Origin: Hyperoplus lanceolatus
Taxonomy: Eukaryota > Chordata > Actinopteri > Uranoscopiformes > Ammodytidae
DNA length: 64,000 nucleotides
Assembly: GCA_026929865.2 (NCBI GenBank)
Contig: CM049395.1
Span: 32,605,501 to 32,669,500, forward strand
Direction: 5' to 3'
The notes beneath the pieces are model-generated. The model saw only the letters and a list, made by a program, of their open reading frames with translations, made no database searches and was not told the origin of the DNA. The translations under genes were made by a program, and so were the position numbers. Each line of letters starts with the position of its first letter. Positions within the stretch are counted from its first letter, which is position 1. Positions 37,899-49,993 of this stretch are shown in pieces.

Positions 37899-38159
37899 AT
37901 GAAGCGAACTAGTCAGACAAAAATCTGCTTTGTGAATAAAAAAGCATGCGTTGCTACATCGCCGTTGCTGTTAGCAAGCAGCCCAGCACCGGCACCTGCT
38001 CCGTCTCCCAGTCCCAGCCCAGTCGGAGTCGGAGAGGATGTCGATGCAGAAAGTGATGTCGCTGCTCCTTCGACTACAACTTTATATAAAGACGTCAACC
38101 ACGGTGAGCACTTTGATAGCAGCAGGGACCTTGTAAATTATGTTAATAACATATATTAA
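37899..38159 (+). pseudogene. Short frame at the expected transposase start of a hAT
   Basis: An 86-residue frame starts MKRTSQTKICFVNKK, continues with a low-complexity Ala-Pro-Ser segment (about residues 22-42), then an acidic stretch, and ends in DLVNYVNNIY. A basic, short N-terminus of the form MKR..Q..I..F..KK is seen in fish hAT-type transposases before the TTF zinc finger. The rest of the enzyme is not in the element, so this is best read as the left-over first part of a deleted transposase. It could also be a chance frame; there are no domain residues to decide. Confidence 0.35.
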
Positions 38160-38530
38160 AACAATGAAAACTTAAAATGTTAAGTGTAGCCTACCTGGCC
38201 CAAGAAAATGCATCCCTCACCACAAGACAGCCTGTTTTCAATATAATATTCATCCCTCAATTGCTCTATTGTTTTGGCATCTAACATTAGCCTACCTGTA
38301 CGTTCCAATTCATTTCGCGAGTCTGTCTGAAAATATGTCACTGAACAGAATTCAGGAGGCTAATTGTAATTAAATAGTTACATTTATAGCCTGTATTTCA
38401 TTCACTGGCCAGACCTGTGGACAGCCATGTTACCTGGTTACGATATAAAAACAAAAAATTGGGTAAGTTTAGGTTGTTAGTTTGGCAGCTTCGATAACAG
38501 TTGACATGTGAAAATATTTGTTTATCACAG

Positions 38531-38579
38531 TGAGTGTGAGTGTGTGTGTGTGTGTGTGCGCGTGTGTGTGTGTGTGTGT
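38531..38579. repeat. (TG)n microsatellite
   Basis: TG repeat with GCGC interruption inside the 37494-39269 hAT. Confidence 0.9.
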
Positions 38580-39983
38580 TCACTACACATACAGATGTGA
38601 ATACTATTGTTATGTGAATCTTATTGTTTAGCATGCTTCAATTTGGATTTGTTGTTTATAGTCTATATTGTTTTGAACATGTTGTTGGATTCTTTGAATT
38701 ATGTTATTTATGATGATTTATCTGTTAACAGGTACTATGCCTGATGTTTATAAATAGTATTCAGCTATAGAAACCAAATAATTTATTTCATTTTCAGTTT
38801 TAGGACTGTGCATTTTTGATGTGTGGAAGAGGATGTGTTTTTTATTTAAGGTGAAATATGAACAAAGCTGCAATGCCACAGTATGATAAATAATATTTCC
38901 TGTTATCCCTCTCTGCTATTGTCATATCAGTACTTAACCTCTTAAGTATTTTTTTTACATGATGTTTAAAAATCAGTTTTCTGCAGTACACCCAGAGCAA
39001 TCTTTCCTAAAGTTGGTTTGTGAATGCTTTTTATTTTATTTTTTTTAAATCAGTTTGTTCAAAATAAACTAATCTCTGACTGAAACACCATTTTTGCCTC
39101 ATCTTGAATATATCTTATATTCATGCATTAATTTAGGCCTGTGTTGGAACACTACTCGCAAGGGGCTGTGAGGCAGCGTAATTATGGGAAATGTAGGACC
39201 GGCAAAAGCGGCTGCGCGCGCAATACAATTTAGGGTATACCCACTTCTCCAGGCACCACTACACCACTGCTGAGAGGGAAACATGATAATTGTTCTGCAT
39301 ACAAAGAGTTGGTATTATCTTTTCAAAAGACTTATTTGTGTTTTTTCTGTCAGTTGAATTTTGTTTCAAGTGCCAATGAGCACTGTTAATATTCCAAAAG
39401 GCACAAGCTCTTCCTTGACTGTTTTAAGTATGTGTTTTTAGTTTGTAGGGCACATAAGGGCATTTGGGCTTAAAAACCAAAAAAAAAAAAATTGTCTGGA
39501 CCAATTAATGTGAAAATTGACAATTTCCTAATCCTAAAGTAGCTTGATAATCGTTCAATGCATACACTAGACACTTCTGATCAGATATTAAAGAGAGTTA
39601 ATACAAACAAACTAATGTGTACATATTCTCTCACCCAATGAGAATCGATAAGGAATCGGATCGATAAGCAGAATCGGAACCAGAATCGGAATCGCTAAAT
39701 TCTTATCAATTCCCATCCCTACGTAGCAGGATTGGAAATTATATTAATTTCAAAAGGAATCTAGTTGTAGTCTTGCAATATGAGACCCCCTGTCTTTTCA
39801 AAATCTCACTCTGTGACTGAGAACTAATGACAAATTGTCTTCAGGTGTAAGTTGATTGTCTTTAGATGTGAGAGGGTGTCAGTCTTCAGTCTTTTCAAAG
39901 TATTTTAAAAGTCCTTTAGTGTAAGCCCAGCATTAGGCGTTAAAGCTATCTAAGGACGAGATCAGTGAATAAGGCCGGTTTAA

Positions 39984-40489
39984 AGCTCCCATATTATACA
40001 CTTTTCGGTACTATTATACACAATATTATATGGTCTTAGTGGTCCCTAATATGTTTTTCTTTAATTGTTTGCTGAAAAAAACTTTCAGATAATTTATTGT
40101 ACTATGCTGATGTTCAGCTAATCTCACAATAGCCTATTTTTTAAAAAGAGCTGCAGCTCCCCTCGTAAATATACAATCTTTGAGCTCCCCCCGCCCCCTG
40201 TCCGGAAGCGAAGCCAGATACGCCTCGCCCTCTGTCTGTCAGGGCCGTGGACCAAGAAGAAATAGGGGTGTGGGCTTCTGGCTTTCCAGTTTGTGAGGTC
40301 AGAAACGAGGAGAATTCTGACTGGAGTATATTGGGGGGGGAGGGGTGGGGGTTTCAGAAAGGGGGAGAGTGAGAAAAGGAGAGATTGTTATTTTTTTAAA
40401 TATTTTGGCAGTCTCCAGGCACACCGTGGACCCATGGATATGTTAGAACACATTTAAAAAGTGCATTTAGTATGCATAATATGCGACCT
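39984..40489. mobile_element. TTAA-type MITE, complete copy
   Basis: It begins AGCTCCCATATTATAC and ends with the inverse of AGGTCGCATATTATGC, flanked by TTAA (39980-39983 and 40490-40493). It is 506 bp, with a G/C-rich middle and no transposase. The AGG...CATATTAT ends with TTAA suggest a Kolobok-type element; this is inference. It is an inverted relative of 33050-34061. Confidence 0.75.
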
Positions 40490-40878
40490 TTAATACTGGC
40501 TCTTCCCCGTACACACCTCCGGATAACCCCCGCTCGGCTCTAGGCTACAGCATGTGATCAGGCATGTAGTCTACGTGGTTAAGGCAGATGTTGACATGTC
40601 ACTATCCATGTTATCCATCCGTCTGTTGTGTGCGTCATGTGCGCTCAATGTTCGCTACGACTCAACTGATTCGAAAAGTGTGTTTCCATCTCACATTTGG
40701 TGCATTTACTCCCTCGCAAAAGTCAAAGTCCACCTCAAGCGAGCGTTAAAACTTTTTTTTAGGAATTAGAGGATTTTTTATTAAAATTTTGGTGTTTCCA
40801 TCACCGTTTACTGATTTGATACTTCAAAATTTGCATAAAAGCAGGGAGATGGAAACACAGCTATTGATTATAACTTCT

Positions 40879-41200
40879 AGCACTTGTGTGGTTTGTTCCA
40901 CCCCTATTGGCTGCTTCCCTGTCTCCACACCTGTTCCTAATTGTCCCTCGTCAGCTCCCTGCCAGTTCCACCCACCTCCTCACCTGTTCTTTATTAGCTA
41001 ATCAGCCTCACACTACATATACTGCACTCATTCTTATGTCTGTGTCTGTTCTGTTTGCTGTTATGGCTGCCTGCTTTGTTCACCTATTTAGTTTGTCTGT
41101 GTGCCTAGGTTTCCTAGTTCAGTCCTTTTCAATAAAACCACCAAACTCAACTGACAACTATGCCTCTGCATTTGGGTCCATTTCCATGCCTCTTCTGCAC
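40879..41200 (+). mobile_element. LTR-like fragment, Ty3/gypsy style
   Basis: Pyrimidine-rich sequence with CACACCTGTTCCTAATTGTC, a repeated CACCTGTTCTTTATTAG stretch, an AATAAA at about 41132, and CTGCATTTGGGTCC near the end. These words and their order resemble solo LTRs of fish gypsy elements. Exact ends and a target duplication were not found. Confidence 0.4.
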
Positions 41201-44200
41201 GTGAGAAGCATGGCTAAACATCATGCATTTCTGGGATCAGGCATTATGTTCATATGACTTGGTATTTGTGTTGTGTAACCAAGAAAAAGGGGAACTATCA
41301 ATCTCTCCTTACACATTTAAATAAATAAAAATTAAAGATTTTTTGTTCATAAATATGACATTGATCATACCCTGGCAATCTTTGGTCTGAATGGGTGGCA
41401 TTCATTTAAAAAAACAGCATAACTGGAAACCTCTGCAGGTGTTTGTCATAGAAACAAAGACATGGACGTAAAGTTATTTTGCCTCACATTATCTGTTTCG
41501 TTTATGAAAACAACATTAGCATTTTTTATTTTACTTAACAGAAATGGAACTAGTGTTTAGCTTATAACAATTAGCTTATAGTTAACTCTAGTACTGCTTA
41601 TGTGCTGTGCATTGTCCCTGTTAAATAAATAAATAAATAAATAAACGATTCACAATTTATGTTCTATAAAGTCACCATAAATAAATGTATATCATCCTTG
41701 AAACATCTGTAGTGTCAAAACAAACACACTGGAGTAAGAACACAAGAAAGAAACAATAATGCTCAACTGAAAAATGAGTCCTCACTGGAAAACCAGCAGC
41801 ATTTGCCATGTTTTCAAGTTTTCTTAAACACAAAATAAGACCTCTTGTTGTAATGCAAATAATGTCTGTCCTCATTCAGAGGCAAAGATGGAAGCAGCGT
41901 GACGCAAAACTGATGTAATGTCTATAGCTGTATTCCTCTGCTCTGTTCACATCCAGTCTCCTACCAACAGTCAGTACTGATTTATTTTAATCATTACAAT
42001 GACCTCTGCCAAACTTTAAACTAGGTGGTTAGAGAATAACTAAAAACACCTGTGTGGGTGCCTTTACGTGTGGTAGAACATATTATTTCTGTTGTGGGAT
42101 ACTAATCACACTGAACATCAATGTTGTTTAGTTCCACACAGGATGTTTCACCACCTGATGTGAAAGTTAATTTAAAAAAATACAGTGTAATGAAATACTA
42201 CTCATACAGTGAGAAAATATTATTAAAGCAATAGGATTCCCAAACATATTCAAACAACGGGCACAAATTGAATTGTGTGATTTGCCAACATTTGCTATTC
42301 TACATTGGTATGGTTACATTACTTCAAGGGATTATTATATTATTTCCAGTTTTATTCAACCATAAACTATGGAACAACTTAATTATTAGAAAGAGTTTTT
42401 CTTGGTAGGAATACACTAAGCTTGTATCCATTTAGTAAGGATTAGAGTCAAGGCAATTACTAGAAAAATATCAAGTGCAGACAGAACAGCAGCAATCACT
42501 TTATTTCATAATAAGCATTGCGGTCAAACAATAATTGTCTTTAAACAATAATCAAGTCTTCATCAGCTAGAAGCAATATTTACTGATGGACGGGTGTCAT
42601 TCCCCACTGCTGCTAGCTATAGCTTGTCGTGATGGCAGGGAACATTGGAGTTGATGACAACTGATGCATATACTGTTTGTAATTTGACATCCAAATCCCA
42701 TTACTTTGATTTCCTATACAAATAAAATACTAAACTGGAAACTATTTCAAACTGTGAAACAAACTATACCAACATTGTAAACATTGCAACTTTTGTTTGT
42801 GATAACTGGCATTGCATACTTTTGTAATTGAGAGTGTAGGACATAGGATTTATGATTCACCTAACTTCATCTCTTATCACAATACAACAGTTTGGGTTGT
42901 TGCAAAATTGCAGGTCAGCAAAGGAAACCAATTTAAGAGAACAGATCAGGGGATGTGTATCTTACCATTTCAAAGATAGAGGTTACATAACATCCACTGA
43001 CATGATAATAGCTTTCTGCAAAGTTGTACAGTAATAATAGTTCCCTATCTTTACTTGGCTGATTTTTATTTATTTTTTTACTGAAGAATTTACACACTAA
43101 TTCCAAAGGAATTTATAATAAATTGAAGAGGGGAAGAGGCAATTTATCTCAGTACGGCTTGCTTATATGAAAGAGCAGTTTGGCTTCATTGTGCCATCTG
43201 AGGACATTTAGTTGCATTGCTTCTCTCTGGCGCCTGGGACTATCTACTTGACTCATTCATTAATCTTTTGCTCTAACAGAGGTCTACCACTGGCTGGTTA
43301 TGCAATGGCCCCTGTTGTCAGATTAATATAAAAGCACAAAATTCTGCCGGAAAGAAGTACTTCCTACTTGGTCTGTACATTCTGTACAATCGGTGTTTTG
43401 CCATGAGGCTGTTATTTTGTTCTTCTTGTTGAAAGGTTTGGGTTATGGGGATTTTAAAATAAGACCGATACAAAGTTTACAACTTAATATTAAATGAAAC
43501 CTGGCTCGAAGCATATGCAGTGCTTCACAGCTGAGCTAATCTAAAGAAAGAGGAGTTGGTCTGAGAGACAAGGATTCAGGAAATCCTGTCAGTGTTATTT
43601 ACTGTATGTGCACATTAGTAGTCAAGACCACTCACATTGCCAGAAGCTATGGGAGAAAAAAAATTATGTGTCAACAACCAACGCCGGGCACTCTCAGAAC
43701 AACTGAAAAATGTTTTTTTTATAAAGGATGTCAACTTGGCTATGTACAGTAGGTGATGCACTTTTATGTAATTCCGTGGGAAATGGAGATAGGAGAGTTG
43801 GAGTTAAGGTCAAAGCTCTCTGCATTCAATCCTCACATATGGTTATAAACTGCAGTTACTGAAGGATTCAGTGATAAGGGGAAGCAAATTTGTTTCCTTT
43901 GTAGGCAATCTTGCCTTGGCCATATTGATGGCATGAGAAGCTTGGATACGTCAAAGGAGCTCTGTGTAGAACTGCTTTTTCATGTTGAAAGGAGTCAGTG
44001 GAAGGGGATCGGTCATGGATTTGTCCCTGTGGTGGTATTCTGAATAGAACAAACAGAGAGGAAACCTTGGGGGTCAACCAAAAACAAGTTGAAAGGACCA
44101 AATATCCCATTTGGCCTGAGAATGCCCCAAGATCCGTCGAGAGGAGCTGGAGGATGATGCTAGAAAATTGAGGGATTGATTCATGATCTGCAGGTATTGT

Positions 44201-44880
44201 TTTAGGGTGCTTGAGTGTCTTGACTTGGCCAAAGTAGAAAGGATTTTTGATTACCAGAGATTTTGTGCACAGGTGTACATGTGTGTGTGAAGCAGGGGAT
44301 TTTGCAGTTTAATACTTAAAAAAAATAAGCTTTTAGCTGTGAAGAAATACATTTGGCCAGCAGCACGGAATCTTTGTTTAGCATGTAACAACCAAACAAA
44401 AACAACATTTAATAAACTGAACTGGAAGTAATTGGATCGGAAAACAAATGTGTGTATGTGTGTGCTAATGTGCATCAGTTGATTGAAACGACACACTGAT
44501 AAATTCAAATAGACTGAAATAAACATTTGGATGCAAATGGTGACATCCTATTAACTGGTTCTTTTTATTACGATTGTGCCTGTCAGTTAGTTGTGCTGCA
44601 ATCACAGTGTAATTAAGTTCATATGTGTCTACTGTACTTCTTGCTTCTTGCCTTGCAATTGGAGATACACTGGCATTTGTGGGGTTTGGTCAAATGTGCC
44701 TGGACACCTCTTGATTGCTTGTATTGTGATTTGCTTTGAAGTTTGAGGTTTTTGAAAAGTCATACTGCGTCTAAATAGAACACACTACACTACTTCATAC
44801 ACTGAAAAAAACATTTAGAAATGACAAAATATTGTACTTTGAAGCTTACATATACAACTTGTAGAATTTTGCCTTTAGGC
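41201..44880. other. Intergenic, no gene recognised
   Basis: AT-rich, few repeats apart from a short (AAAT)n at 41622-41645. Short frames have no domain or splice context. Confidence 0.55.
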
Positions 44881-45078
44881 CAGGGGTCTCCAATCAATCC
44901 AGGAAAGGGCATGTTGTGACTGCAAGATTTCGTGCCAACCAAACAGCACACCTGACTCATTCAATCAACCGAACTGTCACTGCACAGTTGATTTGTTGGA
45001 TCAGGTGTGCTCTTGACTGGTTGGAATGAAAACCCTGCAGCCACACCAGCCTTTTACTGGATTGATTGGAGACTCCTG
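44881..45078. mobile_element. hAT-like miniature element
   Basis: It begins CAGGGGTCTCCAATC and ends GATTGGAGACTCCTG, about 15-bp inverted ends. The interior matches a common fish miniature-element pattern (CCAACCAAACAGCACACCTG and GATCAGGTGTGCTC as inverted words). No clear 8-bp duplication remains. Confidence 0.6.
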
Positions 45079-45171
45079 ACCGGCAGAACACAAGAAGTGT
45101 GGCTCTCCTCCCTGTATTGGTCAGCAGCCTTTTTAACTTGCTTGGCTGTGATGATTGGCATATTTTTATTT

Positions 45172-45405
45172 ATTTTTTTACCTTTTATTTATACAGGTAT
45201 ATCCCATTGAGACCGAAGACTCTTTTGCAAGGGAGACCTGTTTTCCTTTTCCACGTTACCATTCACACACACATTCGTACACCGATAGCAGGCTAACTAT
45301 CGACATTCACACAAGGCAAGGTGGGTTAAGTGTCTTGCCCCAAGGACACAACAACCTTTGATCATCGGCGAACCCGCTCTACCAACTGAGCCACAGTCAC
45401 CCCAA
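45172..45405 (-). mobile_element. tRNA-derived SINE
   Basis: The minus strand starts with a tRNA-like head TGGCTCAGTTGGTAGAGCGG (box A), a degenerate box B region, then GTGTCCTTGGGGCAAGACAC, and ends near TATACCTGTATAAATAAAAG. This head, CCTTGG(G)CAAGACACT body and A-rich tail is a standard fish SINE layout. Confidence 0.65.
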
Positions 45406-45864
45406 AATTGTTATTAATTATTCATTAGCTTTTCTGTTCTTTCATGTCTCACTGCTTTCTTGTTTTCATTGCTGTGAATCACCTTGGCTGTGGCTGCTAG
45501 CTTTGCCCCAGTGACCAAACACAGTGGTGTTGCTTAAAGGGGCGTCTATGATTTGATAGAGGCAGAAAGGATTTTCTTTCTTTTTTTTTTGCAGCCTCAC
45601 AAGCTAGACTATTTACTGTAATCAGCGGCGAGAGGGACAACACATATTGTAAGATAAAAATGAATCACAGCAAAAGGTTTGTCGAACAACATGCTCTTTT
45701 TACGCTTTTAATTTTTTAACCAACACTTTTCTATGTAGCCAATGTAAGACTACCAGAGGTGACACATTATCTGTGGAACAAATGGCAAAATAGCTTGCTA
45801 GCTTGAATAATCATTAGTTCCAATATCTCTAATTTACTGCAACAACAAGTCCTAACGAGTCCTA

Positions 45865-46041
45865 TCAATGTATTTCTGGTTTCATCCCGTGTGAAAGAAA
45901 TTTGGCAAGCTGGGCCAGTCTATGAAATGTACTGCATATCTTCTGAGAGTAATGGTCGCCATATTTGGATGCATCATCCATTGCATTGTACTGTACATTG
46001 ATGGCCTCTTCCACTTTTGGGAACACATAGCCAACTCTTAG
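45865..46041 (-). other. Candidate terminal coding exon, unknown gene
   Basis: On the minus strand a pyrimidine-rich run TTTATTATTATTCTTTTGTT and a CAG acceptor (exon starts at 46041) precede 58 codons (LRVGYVFPKVEEAINVQ..., DHYSQKICSTFHRLAQLAKF, ending GMKPEIH) and a TGA stop. The residue composition is varied and charged, unlike most chance frames nearby. I do not recognise the family. About 300 bp downstream (45535) is a TTAAAGGGGCGTC word like a TTAA-element end, so the exon might be transposon cargo. No other exon of the same gene was found. Confidence 0.3.
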
Positions 46042-46069
46042 CTGGGCTATAAACAAAAGAATAATAATA

Positions 46070-49000
46070 AAGAAATACATACAAACAAAAAAGTTCAAAT
46101 TCTTTGGATTATCATATTGAACCTATACTATCGAATAATTTCTTCCTGTGATTAGATTACGTTAAAACGACAGATCCTTCCTCACTTATACAAAAGAGCA
46201 ATCATTTATTGTTATTTTTATATCTGTATGTGTCATACCAAGTTCTACACCTCTGCAGTGTGTGAACTCTGTCATTTGGGGGTGTGAGTTCATATTTACC
46301 TCAGGGCTGCGCACACATGATCTGATGACAATACTAAGTATTTATATGGCACCCTGCTGCCTCTAGTTTAGCTCCAATTAAATGTATCCAATCTGTACTT
46401 ACTGTAAGGCACTCCTCCATTTGTACTCTTATAATTCCAGCCAAGATAACCATCAAGGCTCTATCAGCTTTAATAGCACGGCTTTCAATGGCTTATAATC
46501 AGAACTTCATTTATATAAATGGCATTTCACAGTTATAAAAGTATTAAAAAAATTAAACCATTTCATTTCAAATCTGCATTTCATATTCCACATAAAGGCA
46601 TCAATGTAGTATTAAACTAGTATGCCTTAACTTACATTTCTTCTAAATTATTATTATCGTTTGAATAGTATTATAAAATGAGAAAACTAATGAGGTCATT
46701 CAATGGACCATGATACCAGAGAAGACACATTTCACAAACTGAATACTGTGTATCATTTTCTACACTGGCTTTTGCTCTCATATCTGAATGATTCTTCACA
46801 TTAAAGATTTCATTATTAAAAACTGATCCCAGTGGACTTAATGGATTAAGGCAGTTGCATCCAGTTAATGGTTTATTAATGCAATGTGCTCTGATTTTAT
46901 CTGGAGCATATTTGCTCCGAGTGTTTAAAGTCACAGATTCTTAGTCATCTTAGTGTTTTAAACTTTGACTTGAATGCTGGTTTTTACATATTATGTTATA
47001 ACATAAACATATGATCTTGGGAATGTACACAGTTCCTGCCAGTGCAGCAACAGTGTTGCTTCTTGCTGCAATAATGGTTTTATATTCTTTATAGCAATAC
47101 ATTATCTGCTTGAAAACAGACAAAGCAAGACAAGACCATTCAGAAGTGTTATGTTTTAAAGAACATTAATAAACTAAAGGTACCAGAAAAAGAACAAAAA
47201 CAACAGTCCAGAGGAGGAGTAGCAGTGTCTCTCTATGATTTTAGGACAGGACAGGACAGTGCAACACATTTATCACAGAAGAGACACACAGAACAGGGAC
47301 TACAATTAATAGACCAGAATGCAATGTTCTTGCAACGGCCAGAGCCAGGACAACTCTCACTTTTGAAATAGAACTCGCTGTCTGCTATTTCTATTACAGT
47401 TTCCACCTTAACTCTTGCAATAAAACATACTCATCATTTCAATGTTGCAAAACTCATCAGATTCCTAACAAAGCAAATGTAAAAGGTGAACATGATAAAC
47501 ATGTGACTTGCTAATCATCAGCAGGTAAATTCTGTCATTGTGAAGATGTCAGCATGCTGACATCTTCAAGTCAGTATATATCCTCAACTGCACAGTGGAA
47601 ATAAGCAAACATAATGTGGCTACATTGGCAATTGTCAGTATCAATTCATTGTTTGTTTGTGTCGTTTCATGGGGTTTGTTCACAAAAAGACAATATGATA
47701 AAATAATGTCCCAAGGCTTTTAAATTAAGAAGTTAAGACTTGCAAAATCATTGGCAAGGTCCTTTTTAAAACATCTCTAGTTGAGAAGTCAGTTTTACCA
47801 ATATGGTAATACTGGCTTTCACCATTAGGGGCTGCTAATATTTTAGGAGCATGTTCTTTTAGCTGTTTAAAGTCTTGGACTTTACTGATATCAAAACGCT
47901 TCTGTCTGCCGATTGATGGATCAGATCTTAGTGGTACAGAATAGGTTTGTCATTCCAATCACACGGCTGCCTCCTGCAATTACAATGCTGCTATTTTTCA
48001 TTTTTATTTGTATTCTCACAAGTGTGTTTACCTCCTCCTGAGGAAATTTGAGAGCAAAAGTGGGTCATGTTTGGGATGAGTGCTGCTATATTTGTCAAAA
48101 GAATCCAACCTCAAAACGTTCTGGTGCAATTCATGGCCATCGTGCCCAGGGCTAAGAATTGTCTGCGCGACCCGGTAATTGCCTCGGGGCCACAGCTGTT
48201 GTGGACAATGCACCATTCTACAGTGCTGGTGCCCATTTAATCCGTTCAACTTATTTTGCTCTCACAGCAGGTTAGAAAAAAAGAAAAAGAACAACTACAT
48301 CTCACCATTATATCCCCTATTATTGCATGAAGATAACTATATCTTTTAAAATTGTGGTGCAGAAAATATAATCTTTTCGCAGCTCAATCGCTATTATAGT
48401 GGGTAGAATCCACTGCAATTTGTGGCAACACATCCTCAAATTGGTGAAGCTCTTTTTTCTTCTTCTTTGCAAGTACCTCTGAGGAACACATTAATCATGT
48501 TGCTGGAGAAGTGACAGTCAACGAAACTCCAACTGTGGCTGACAAACTACATTTAAAGCATTGATTCCCCTGAGTGCCATTATGGTGTCCCCCTGGAGCT
48601 GCTTTATAAGCCTCTGATAGTACAGACTCATAACCCTCTCTCACATTTTTCCACCCCCTCTGCTTGACCTATTAAAGCCAGACTGGACCTAACACTCTCC
48701 AGCGCAGCCCAATAGAACAGCACATACTGGTTACTGAAGCTTCACCTCCTCACCCGGCACTTTTAACCACATCAGAGGGTACAATGGGGTGTGAATTTCC
48801 AACCCCATTCCTTGGTTCTCCGTACAGAAAGTCACACCTTAACTTTGATTTGGCTCAATCAAGGTCCGTAACTCTGAAAACTAACATTTATCCCTCCATT
48901 TTGGCCTTCAACTCCAACTAAACCAACATCCATTTTCCAAAGCTTGATTGGATAAAGGAGCAGTGAGCACTGTTGTTCACACTGAGAAGGCCCTAAAGGT

Positions 49001-49426
49001 GACCCAGCCATACAAGAGATGTCTTGATAATGTTTGAACTGACCACCAGGGCAAATACACCCCTTCCTTCTTTCTCCTACAGACGCTCCGCCCACAAACG
49101 CACTTTGCCCGGCAACAGAAGTCAGCACTAACTACCTGTACAATAGCATTGTTTCTAACATCACACACGCTACCATTAGCTGATTGGTTGGAGTAGTGTT
49201 GCAGGGCTTGCTCCAACATCCTTTGTTACCCATTTACAGAGCTTTGACTGTGTATAAACAGCACTATTATTTCTCATTGTGCATGCAGCAAGCACAGGTA
49301 GCAGATGGTGAGTAGATATTCGCAGATTTGGTGCACCTCTAAGCACCACATAGGGGTCTGGGACTTTTCTTAATTTATTTGGCTTTGTAGTTCTACCCAG
49401 CATCAATGGTTTCACTTTGCCAATTT
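46070..49426. other. Intergenic, no gene recognised
   Basis: No coding or mobile feature recognised. A 28-bp perfect palindrome lies at 47541-47568. Confidence 0.55.
47541..47568. repeat. 28-bp perfect palindrome
   Basis: The arms TGAAGATGTCAGCA and TGCTGACATCTTCA are exact inverse complements with no spacer. The flanking bases do not extend the symmetry. Confidence 0.95.
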
Positions 49427-49566
49427 GTCCTAGTTTTGCAATTATGTGATGTCCAAAAATAAATAAATAAATGTACGTTATTTTGCCATTATTTTACTTG
49501 TCCGGCCCACTTGAGATCAGAGAGGCTGTATGTGGCCCTCGACCCAAAATGAGTTTGACACCCCTG
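49427..49566 (-). mobile_element. One end of a hAT element
   Basis: On the minus strand it begins CAGGGGTGTCAAACTCATTT at 49566 and continues through GGGTCGAGGGCCAC and CAAGTGGGCCGGAC, a well-known hAT-type terminal sequence. The opposite end was not found, so it is truncated. The lower boundary is approximate. Confidence 0.6.
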
Positions 49567-49648
49567 GTCTACAGGATTACAGGATCATCATCTCGTTTCT
49601 GTAGAGCTCATTCTGGGTAATTCAATACTTGCAGTATGTGAGAATAAC

Positions 49649-49925
49649 GGTGGGTGGCTGTCGCGAAGTGGGTAGGGCGGTCTTCCACTGGGTTGCAGGG
49701 TCATTAGTTCGATCCCCTGCCTCCCCGCCACATTTTGAGGTGTCCCTGGACCAGACACTGAACCCTAAATTGCTCCCGACCGTTAGTTTGCACCCTGCAT
49801 GGTAGCTGACCTGCTGCTATCAGTTTGTGATTGGGTGAATGCATACAAAACAATGTAAAGTGCTTTGGGTCTGGGAAAAACTGGGGATCAAGGTGATTCT
49901 ACACATTGTGATTAGTAAATTTGCT
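49649..49925 (+). mobile_element. tRNA-derived SINE
   Basis: It has a box-A-like GTGGCTGTCGCGAAGTGGG, a box-B-like AGTTCGATCCC, then CAGACACTGAACCCTAAATT, GCATGGTAGC and GTAAAGTGCTTTGGGTCTGG. This order is that of common teleost SINEs. Not a functional tRNA gene: the acceptor stem cannot form and the sequence is far too long. Confidence 0.7.
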
Positions 49926-49993
49926 TTTGGCTGCATCTATGTGTGAACTGATGTAGTAGAAAAAAAATTAGGTCATAATGTCTGAAGGTGAAT

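Larger units (their letters stand above)
37494..39269 (+). mobile_element. hAT element with CAGTAGTGTAGTG ends, nested
   Basis: The left CAGTAGTGTAGTGCAGGG and the right-end inverse CAGTGGTGTAGTGGTGCC are flanked by a perfect 8-bp duplication CTGAGAGG (37486-37493, 39270-39277). Near the left end an 80-90 bp unit containing GGTATACGCAGGTATACGG is duplicated in tandem (about 37503-37580 and 37584-37660). A GTATACCCACTTCT word also closes the right end. It is 1776 bp with one short frame at 37899. Confidence 0.88.
36509..39721 (+). mobile_element. hAT element with BED-finger remnant and nested hAT
   Basis: It begins TAGGGATGGGAAT and ends ATTCCCATCCCTA, flanked by a perfect 8-bp duplication CGTAGCAG (36501-36508, 39722-39729). 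Both subterminal regions are built of GAATCGG / CCGATTC and ACCGGTTC words. It contains the N-terminal start of a hAT transposase (36680-36780) and a younger hAT (37494-39269). Its own sequence is about 1.43 kb. Confidence 0.88.
34984..40858. mobile_element. Possible large or composite element with GTTTCCATCT ends
   Basis: The left AGTCACGTTTCCATCT and the inverse right-end AGCTGTGTTTCCATCT could be termini of one element, with ATT on both outer sides. The span would enclose the piggyBac-like MITE, the 3.2-kb hAT and the 39984-40489 element. A diverged internal duplication (about 35110-35220 and 35530-35640) lies near the left end. It is short evidence for a large claim. Confidence 0.25.
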
